Source of the DNA: DYGX01 sp035325905
GTDB lineage: Bacteria; Chloroflexota; Anaerolineae; Aggregatilineales; Aggregatilineaceae
Length of the DNA stretch: 18,294 nucleotides
Reading direction: 5' to 3'
NCBI GenBank assembly: GCA_035325905.1
Contig: DAOKYY010000081.1
Span: 1 to 18,294 of the forward strand
Shown: positions 15,001-18,294 of the stretch, piece by piece
How the letters are laid out: every line of letters starts with the position of its first letter
How positions within the stretch are numbered: the first letter of the stretch is position 1
The notes under the pieces: model-generated
Database searches by the model: none
What the model was told of the DNA's origin: nothing
The model's input: only the letters and a program-made list of their open reading frames with translations
Translations under genes and position numbers: made by a program

Positions 15001-15126
15001 AGCCAGCACGGCGATTCCAGCCAGAGCAAAGGTTAAAGCCAGGCTCCAGCGCAGCGCGCGCGGCGCGGTCACAGTTTGCGCTCGGCGGCGGTGACGGCGT
15101 TGGCGGGCGGCGCGCAAAACTAGCAT
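12079..15126 (-). CDS. Class A penicillin-binding protein (PBP1A type) with Ig-like C-terminal domains
   Basis: This bifunctional peptidoglycan synthase has both glycan polymerisation and transpeptidation domains. A basic N-terminus is followed by one membrane anchor (about residues 25-52). The GT51 domain carries catalytic Glu120 in ATVAIEDASFYDNPGFDP, then GGSTITQQLVRN and RKFKEVILAAEISRLYSKDQILEWY. The transpeptidase domain has nucleophile Ser434 in SVFK, the SYN motif at 499-501, and KTGTTND from Lys649. After about residue 720 come a Cys-containing linker and two beta-rich domains (about 830-918 and 921-1011); the second is Ig-like, with PPAVTLTAPQDGATF and VHAVAYDAAGNS. The His usual in the EDxxFxxHxG motif is Asn here. 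At 1015 residues it is long for the family because of the C-terminal domains. The ATG at 15126 has an AGGA upstream. Confidence 0.96.
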   Translation of the reverse strand: MLVLRAARQRRHRRRAQTVTAPRALRWSLALTFALAGIAVLALVAGLLLSVAVYRHYARELPPAADIIAAEEEAFLTSVLYDRAGQTVIYEVIDPLGGDRRWIAIDAIPEYFLQATVAIEDASFYDNPGFDPEGIARALWVNLTGGQVQGGSTITQQLVRNVLLDPDERRAITLDRKFKEVILAAEISRLYSKDQILEWYVNTNFYGNLAYGVEAAAQLYFSKPARDLTLAQAAMLAAIPQYPAQNPIDNPDAAKRRQGTVLDVMASQGYISRAQADAAFAEPLAVRPFADRFDIIAPHFSLYARAETEAILNDLGLDGARLVTRGGLRIYTTLDLDLQLQTECAARSYVARLDGADPRVTYNTSAGTACLAANYLAEPPPEMVGVEREVTNAAAVVLRAETGELLAMAGSADFWNTGIDGNYNAALALRQPASVFKPFVYTAAFLQGPLPGYPNGITAATMLYDVQTEFDNGGQPYTPVNIDRQYHGPVSVRSALANSYNVPPVQVASTIGLGPIVRVAHRLGINSLNEPERYGLALALGSAETSLLDLVYAYNVFNSGGHMIGMPVRKNQAAPGFRTLNPVAVLRIEAADGSVLWEYGQETGTFQRRLILEPALAYIITDILADEESRAPAFGADSALNLSRPAAVKTGTTNDNRDSLTVGYTPQLVAGVWVGNNNNHSMNDVTGSTGAAPIWQAIMEYAHARDNLPVQPWPRPATVVDRMVCQVSGLLPTRTCPQRHELFYVDPQTGVDTQPVQVDTYWRAVAVNTCSDRLATASSPANCVENVPYFDYPAEARAWARDTNQPMPPAQYDTEGGVSPQSPVAISRPGYLARVSGGVEVIGTVMDDDLAYYQLAYGAGMQPDVWTALVEAGTETGRDITLGTWDTSGLSDGAAYTLRLTMVRSDNSIETAYVTVTVDQQPPAVTLTAPQDGATFAPGDLYVTLAAEPKDNLQVSYVEFYVDGELFEASDQWPYSVRWPVGATGEHRVHAVAYDAAGNSASSPAITVRVEAETG

Positions 15127-15156
15127 GAGGTCCTATCCGTTCCTGGCCGACTGTGA

Positions 15157-15162
15157 TACACT
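15157..15162 (+). promoter_or_regulatory. Candidate extended -10 for the two-component operon
   Basis: TGATACACT (TG at 15154-15155, hexamer TACACT at 15157-15162) resembles an extended -10. The -35 region is poor. It would give a leader of about 134 nt ahead of the response regulator. Confidence 0.4.
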
Positions 15163-15220
15163 CTTGGCCTGCAAAGAGTTCGCCTCAAGCCGAACACATC
15201 CCGAAGACTGGCCGCCGCGA

Positions 15221-15250
15221 ATCATAGCACGCGCTCTGGCCGCGTGACAA
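15221..15250 (-). promoter_or_regulatory. Promoter of the PBP gene
   Basis: On the minus strand TTGTCA (15250-15245), an 18-nt spacer and TATGAT (15226-15221) form a good sigma70-type promoter, with a leader of about 88 nt to the PBP ATG. Confidence 0.65.
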
Positions 15251-15287
15251 ATCCGACGCCGCGCCATGGACAGGGCTTTCGTCGGGG

Positions 15288-15293
15288 AAAGGA
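15288..15293 (+). promoter_or_regulatory. Ribosome binding site of the OmpR-type regulator
   Basis: AAAGGA lies 9 nt before the ATG at 15303 and fixes that start. Confidence 0.7.
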
Positions 15294-15302
15294 CGGCACA
15301 GC

Positions 15303-16058
15303 ATGACGCACACCGATCCTCAAAAACTGCTGATGGTTGACGACGACAAGGACCTGCTCGAGTTGCTGCGCGCCGAGTTTGAGGTAGAAGGCTATGAAGT
15401 GTCCGCCTTCCGCGACGGGATACAGGTCCTCAAGCACGTCCGCAAATCGGGCCTGCCGCACCTCGCACTGATCGACCTCAAGCTGCCGTCAATGCACGGC
15501 TTCGAGCTGGCGGAAAAACTGAAGGCCCTGGGCGACGTGCCGATCGTCTTCCTGACCAGCATCAACGAGCCGGACACGATTGTTGACGGCCTGCGCCGCT
15601 ATGCCGACGACTATGTGACCAAGCCGTTCGAGGTGCGCGAGCTTCAGGCGCGCGTGCAGCGGATTCTGAGCCGTATCGCGGACCACAGCTACGCCCAGGC
15701 GCCCATGATCGAGGTGGATGAAGACCTGTCCGTAGACTTCGGCAACAGCCGGCTGCTGGTCCGGGGCCGCACCGTGATGCTGACGCCCACGGAAGCCTCG
15801 CTGCTGCATATCCTGGTGCGGAACGCGGGCCGCGTTGTCCCCTCGGCTACCCTGCTGGCGCGGGTGTGGCCGCGCGCCGAGATCTATGAAGATACGCTCC
15901 GCGTCCACATGCACCGCTTGCGGCGCAAGATCGAGCCGGATTTTCACCGGCCCCGGTACATCTTCACGGAGCGCGGCACCGGCTATCGCTTTCGCTCGCT
16001 GGAGCCGGAGCGCGACGACCCCGACAGCGCCGGCTCGCCCGACCAGCCGCTCGCTTGA
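15303..16058 (+). CDS. OmpR/PhoB-family response regulator
   Basis: This is a DNA-binding response regulator of 251 residues. The receiver domain (about 8-125) has the acidic pocket VDDDKD (Asp13-Asp14), phospho-acceptor Asp58 in ALIDLKLP, the conserved Thr in VFLTS, and Lys in YVTKPF. The C-terminal winged helix (about 145-235) contains MLTPTEASLLHILVRNAGRVV, the recognition-helix region EDTLRVHMHRLRRKIE and the wing ending RGTGYRF. An acidic tail of about 15 residues follows. The histidine kinase gene begins 30 nt downstream on the same strand and is its likely partner. OmpR-type regulators bind direct repeats spaced about 11 bp; such a repeat is seen downstream at 17687-17705. Confidence 0.96.
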   Translation: MTHTDPQKLLMVDDDKDLLELLRAEFEVEGYEVSAFRDGIQVLKHVRKSGLPHLALIDLKLPSMHGFELAEKLKALGDVPIVFLTSINEPDTIVDGLRRYADDYVTKPFEVRELQARVQRILSRIADHSYAQAPMIEVDEDLSVDFGNSRLLVRGRTVMLTPTEASLLHILVRNAGRVVPSATLLARVWPRAEIYEDTLRVHMHRLRRKIEPDFHRPRYIFTERGTGYRFRSLEPERDDPDSAGSPDQPLA

Positions 16059-16088
16059 TTTCGCGCTCACGCCACGGACTCGACACCT

Positions 16089-17624
16089 ATGGACGCAACC
16101 CCGGCTCGCTCCCTGTCCGAGACAGGCGCCGAACTTGATCTGCGAGCGTTCTATCGGTTGATCTCGCTCGCGGCGCAGTTTGATACGCTCGATCCCCTGC
16201 TCGCGATCCTGGCCGACCACCTCGACGTCGCGTCGCTGGCGATCGCGGCGCCGGACGACCGGCGCGAGCGCGCCACACACAGCGACAACCATCTGAGCGT
16301 GCCCCTGATGTACCATGACCGGCAATTGGGTGAGCTGTGCGCCACCCTGCGGCCCGGCGCGAACACAACGGACCTCGCCGCGCGTCTGGAGTTCTTCAGC
16401 CCGGCGATCGCGCTGCATTTGGTGGTGAGCACGCGCTTCGAGGAGCGCGCCACCGAGTCCGCGCAGCGCGGGCGGCTGGCGCGTGACCTGCACGACGAGC
16501 GCGACCGCCTTGAGGCGGTTCTGGAAGCGACCAACGACGCGATCCTGCTGGTCGATACGCAGGATACGCTGGCGATGGCGACGCCGCAGTTTGAGACCTT
16601 TACCGGCATCTCGCGCTACGACATTCTTGGCATGCCAGTCGATCACCTCGTCCAGCGGATCGGCGAGCGGCCCGGCTTGCCCGCCGCCATGACCAACATG
16701 ATCAGCGCGCTGGCCGGGAACTTCACGGAGGGCCTCGGCGGTGAGTTCGAGCTGACCGAGCCGCAGCGTCGCATTCTGGTCTGGTACAGCCTGCCGGTCT
16801 ACGTGCGTAGCGGCGTGTTGCTGGGCCGCATCTTCGCCTTCCGCGACGCCACCCGCGAGCGCGAGCTGGACCGCATGAAAACCGATTTCATCTCGCTGGT
16901 CTCGCACGAGCTGCGGACTCCGCTGACTTCGGTTAAGGGTTTCAGCGATTTGCTGCTCGAAACCGGCGCTGACCAGCTTGACGCCGAAAGCCGCGAATAT
17001 CTCGATATCATCGCGTTCAACGCCGACCGCCTGGTCGCGCTGATCAACGACATTCTCGACATCACGCGCATCGACACCGACCGCATTGAGCTGAAGCCCG
17101 AACCATGCGCCATCGGGGAGATTATCGAGCAGGTCGCCGCCCCCCTGCGCACGCCGCTCGACCAGCGGGGCCACACGCTGACAATCGACGCGCCGCGCAC
17201 CCTGCCGCAGATCTGGGCCGACCGGTCCCGGCTGGCGCAGGTCATATCCAATCTGCTCGGCAACGCGATCAAGTACACGCTCCAGCCGGGCGAAATTACG
17301 GTCCGCGCTTTCGTCGCTGACACGGCAAGCGATCTGCCTGCTGCGGCCCCGCGCGCGCAGATTTTCCCGTGCGTCGTGGTCAGCGTGCGCGACACCGGGA
17401 TCGGGATCGCGCCCGGCGACGCCGAGAAGCTGTTCCAGCGCTTCTACCGGGTCGAGACAAACGCGAGCCGGGGCATCGGGGGAACAGGGCTGGGCCTCGC
17501 GATCGTCAAATCGCTCGTGGAGCTGCAAGGGGGCCGCGTCTGGTTCGAGTCGACGCCGCTGCAAGGCTCTACGTTCTCCTTTTCGATCCCGGCGGCCGGC
17601 GGCAGCCACCTGGAAAGGTACTGA
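16089..17624 (+). CDS. Soluble GAF/PAS sensor histidine kinase
   Basis: This 511-residue histidine kinase has no transmembrane segment, so it is probably a cytoplasmic sensor. Residues about 15-115 look like a short GAF-type domain (divergent, low confidence). A charged helical linker (about 116-140) leads to a PAS domain (about 141-255: LEAVLEATNDAILLVDTQDT, then FRDATRERELDRMKTDF). The HisKA dimerisation domain has phospho-acceptor His273 in VSHELRTPLTSVKGFS. The HATPase domain shows the N box NLLGNAIKY (Asn388, Asn392), the G1 box DTGIGI, the F box region LFQRFYRVE and the G2 box GGTGLGLAI. Its likely partner is the regulator just upstream, and possibly also the single-domain regulator downstream. 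No good ribosome binding site precedes the ATG, so coupling to the upstream gene may matter. Confidence 0.95.
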   Translation: MDATPARSLSETGAELDLRAFYRLISLAAQFDTLDPLLAILADHLDVASLAIAAPDDRRERATHSDNHLSVPLMYHDRQLGELCATLRPGANTTDLAARLEFFSPAIALHLVVSTRFEERATESAQRGRLARDLHDERDRLEAVLEATNDAILLVDTQDTLAMATPQFETFTGISRYDILGMPVDHLVQRIGERPGLPAAMTNMISALAGNFTEGLGGEFELTEPQRRILVWYSLPVYVRSGVLLGRIFAFRDATRERELDRMKTDFISLVSHELRTPLTSVKGFSDLLLETGADQLDAESREYLDIIAFNADRLVALINDILDITRIDTDRIELKPEPCAIGEIIEQVAAPLRTPLDQRGHTLTIDAPRTLPQIWADRSRLAQVISNLLGNAIKYTLQPGEITVRAFVADTASDLPAAAPRAQIFPCVVVSVRDTGIGIAPGDAEKLFQRFYRVETNASRGIGGTGLGLAIVKSLVELQGGRVWFESTPLQGSTFSFSIPAAGGSHLERY

Positions 17625-17686
17625 CGCGGGCGCCACGCCGGTGCGGGCTGTGACGCGATGATCGTGACAACATAAGGCGTGCGCGC

Positions 17687-17705
17687 AAAATTCATTCAAA
17701 ATTCA
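17687..17705 (+). promoter_or_regulatory. Direct repeat, candidate regulator binding site
   Basis: AAAATTCA occurs at 17687-17694 and again at 17698-17705, 11 bp apart, which is one helical turn. The repeat ends 33 bp before the TATAAT of the next gene, where no -35 hexamer is visible. This arrangement resembles activator sites of OmpR/PhoB-type regulators. Confidence 0.45.
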
Positions 17706-17738
17706 GGTTTCGGGCCTCTCTGCCGCGCCGGGTGCCGC

Positions 17739-17744
17739 TATAAT
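17739..17744 (+). promoter_or_regulatory. -10 element of the single-domain response regulator
   Basis: A perfect TATAAT lies about 115 nt before the gene. The expected -35 positions read CTCTCT or CCTCTC, so the promoter may depend on an activator. The rest of the gap from 17625 to 17858 holds no gene I can support. Confidence 0.55.
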
Positions 17745-17858
17745 GAAATCAGATCATCTGGCAACGCACGCTGCTGGTGGGGGCGCTTCGCCTGCGCAGT
17801 CGCCGGTCGGGTCCAAAAACCGCACGCCGCAGGCGCAGCCGCAACAATCGACATGGTC

Positions 17859-18224
17859 ATGAGCCGCATCCTAGTCGCTGAAGACGAACCGCATATCTTG
17901 CTGCTGATTCAGCGCAAGCTGGAAACCGCTGGGCACACGGTCGCGACCGCGACCAACGGCGACGACGCGCTGGAGATGGCCCTGCGCGACCGGCCGGACC
18001 TGCTGCTGCTCGACATCCTCATGCCGGGCCGCGAAGGGTTGGACGTCTGCAAAGAGGTCAAGACGGCGTATGGCGACAGCGCGCCGCCCGTGATCATCAT
18101 CTCCGCGCTCGGTCAGCAGCTTGATGTCGAGGCGGGCATTTCCGCCGGGGCGGACGATTACATTATCAAGCCGTTTTCGCCTCGCGCCCTGCTGGAGCGC
18201 GTCGAGGCGGCGTTGTACCGCTAG
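17859..18224 (+). CDS. Single-domain (CheY-like) response regulator
   Basis: This stand-alone receiver of 121 residues has no output domain. The fold is complete: acidic pocket VAEDEP (Glu8-Asp9), phospho-acceptor Asp52 in LLLLDILMP, Ser in IIISAL, Lys in YIIKPF, and the final helix LLERVEAAL. It probably acts by protein contact or as a phosphate relay or sink. The ATG at 17859 gives the usual MSRILVAEDEP; an in-frame ATG at 17853 would add two residues, and the further upstream frame is implausible because it runs through the promoter. No clear ribosome binding site is visible. It lies 234 nt after the histidine kinase, with its own -10, so it may be separately regulated though functionally linked. 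Confidence 0.93.
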   Translation: MSRILVAEDEPHILLLIQRKLETAGHTVATATNGDDALEMALRDRPDLLLLDILMPGREGLDVCKEVKTAYGDSAPPVIIISALGQQLDVEAGISAGADDYIIKPFSPRALLERVEAALYR

Positions 18225-18247
18225 CGCCCCTGGTATCCCCCTCCTAT

Positions 18248-18294
18248 TTGCACCGGGATTTATTGATAAAGACGTAATATGTCGTGTAACGAAG
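18248..18294 (+). promoter_or_regulatory. AT-rich segment at the window end, possible promoter
   Basis: The last 50 bases are much more AT-rich than the rest. They contain the short inverted repeat TTTAT/ATAAA at 18259-18270, and a possible promoter TTGATA (18263-18268) with TGTAAC (18285-18290) after 16 nt. Any gene it serves lies outside the window. Confidence 0.3.

Noticed and set aside
15489..17699. Long minus-strand open frame (736 codons) opposite the response regulator and histidine kinase
   Set aside because: It is fully antisense to two clear signalling genes and its composition (many Arg, Gln, Val, no motifs) is typical of a shadow frame.
17679..17858. N-terminal extension of the single-domain response regulator
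   Set aside because: The extra residues are Arg/Cys/Gly-rich with no family match and include the TATAAT promoter element.

Overview
The window is GC-rich bacterial chromosome packed with ordinary housekeeping genes. There are no RNA genes, CRISPR arrays, insertion sequences or phage genes that I can support. Several traits together suggest a member of the Chloroflexota (Anaerolineae-like): a lipoprotein with a Pro/Thr-rich linker, a class A penicillin-binding protein with Ig-like C-terminal domains, a short EF-Ts, an isolated gatC and a LysW-like zinc-ribbon protein. This assignment is inference from gene style, not a database result.

Layout. 1-5240 (+): the tail of an upstream gene (probably an ABC exporter), rsmI (16S rRNA methyltransferase), an M3 oligoendopeptidase, a GT-B glycosyltransferase, then a HAD phosphatase overlapping a shikimate-kinase-like P-loop protein. 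5303-6082 (+): a nitrilase-superfamily amidase. 6108-7531 (-): a Nudix hydrolase translationally coupled to a lipoprotein. 7717-8016 (+): gatC, divergent from the Nudix gene and convergent with pyrH, with a hairpin terminator between gatC and pyrH. 8105-10438 (-): rpsB and tsf, a strong terminator, then pyrH. 10654-11436 (-): surE. 11673-11924 (-): a LysW-like acidic zinc-ribbon protein with a consensus promoter and a leader hairpin. 12079-15126 (-): penicillin-binding protein 1A. 15303-18224 (+), divergent from the PBP: an OmpR-type response regulator, a soluble GAF/PAS histidine kinase and a separate single-domain response regulator with its own -10 element.

How the genes relate. rsmI, rpsB, tsf, gatC and pyrH serve translation and nucleotide supply; the PBP builds cell wall; the two-component genes form a signalling locus. 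Promoters were located by -35/-10 hexamers with 16-18 bp spacing. The best are upstream of the HAD gene, gatC, rpsB, the LysW-like gene and the PBP.

I found no convincing new biological system. The items most worth a second look are: the overlapping HAD/shikimate-kinase-like pair, whose kinase has lost several shikimate-binding signatures; the LysW-like protein with a changed carrier tail and no lysine or arginine genes beside it; and a helical-turn direct repeat upstream of the last response regulator that could be the target of the OmpR-type regulator in the same locus.
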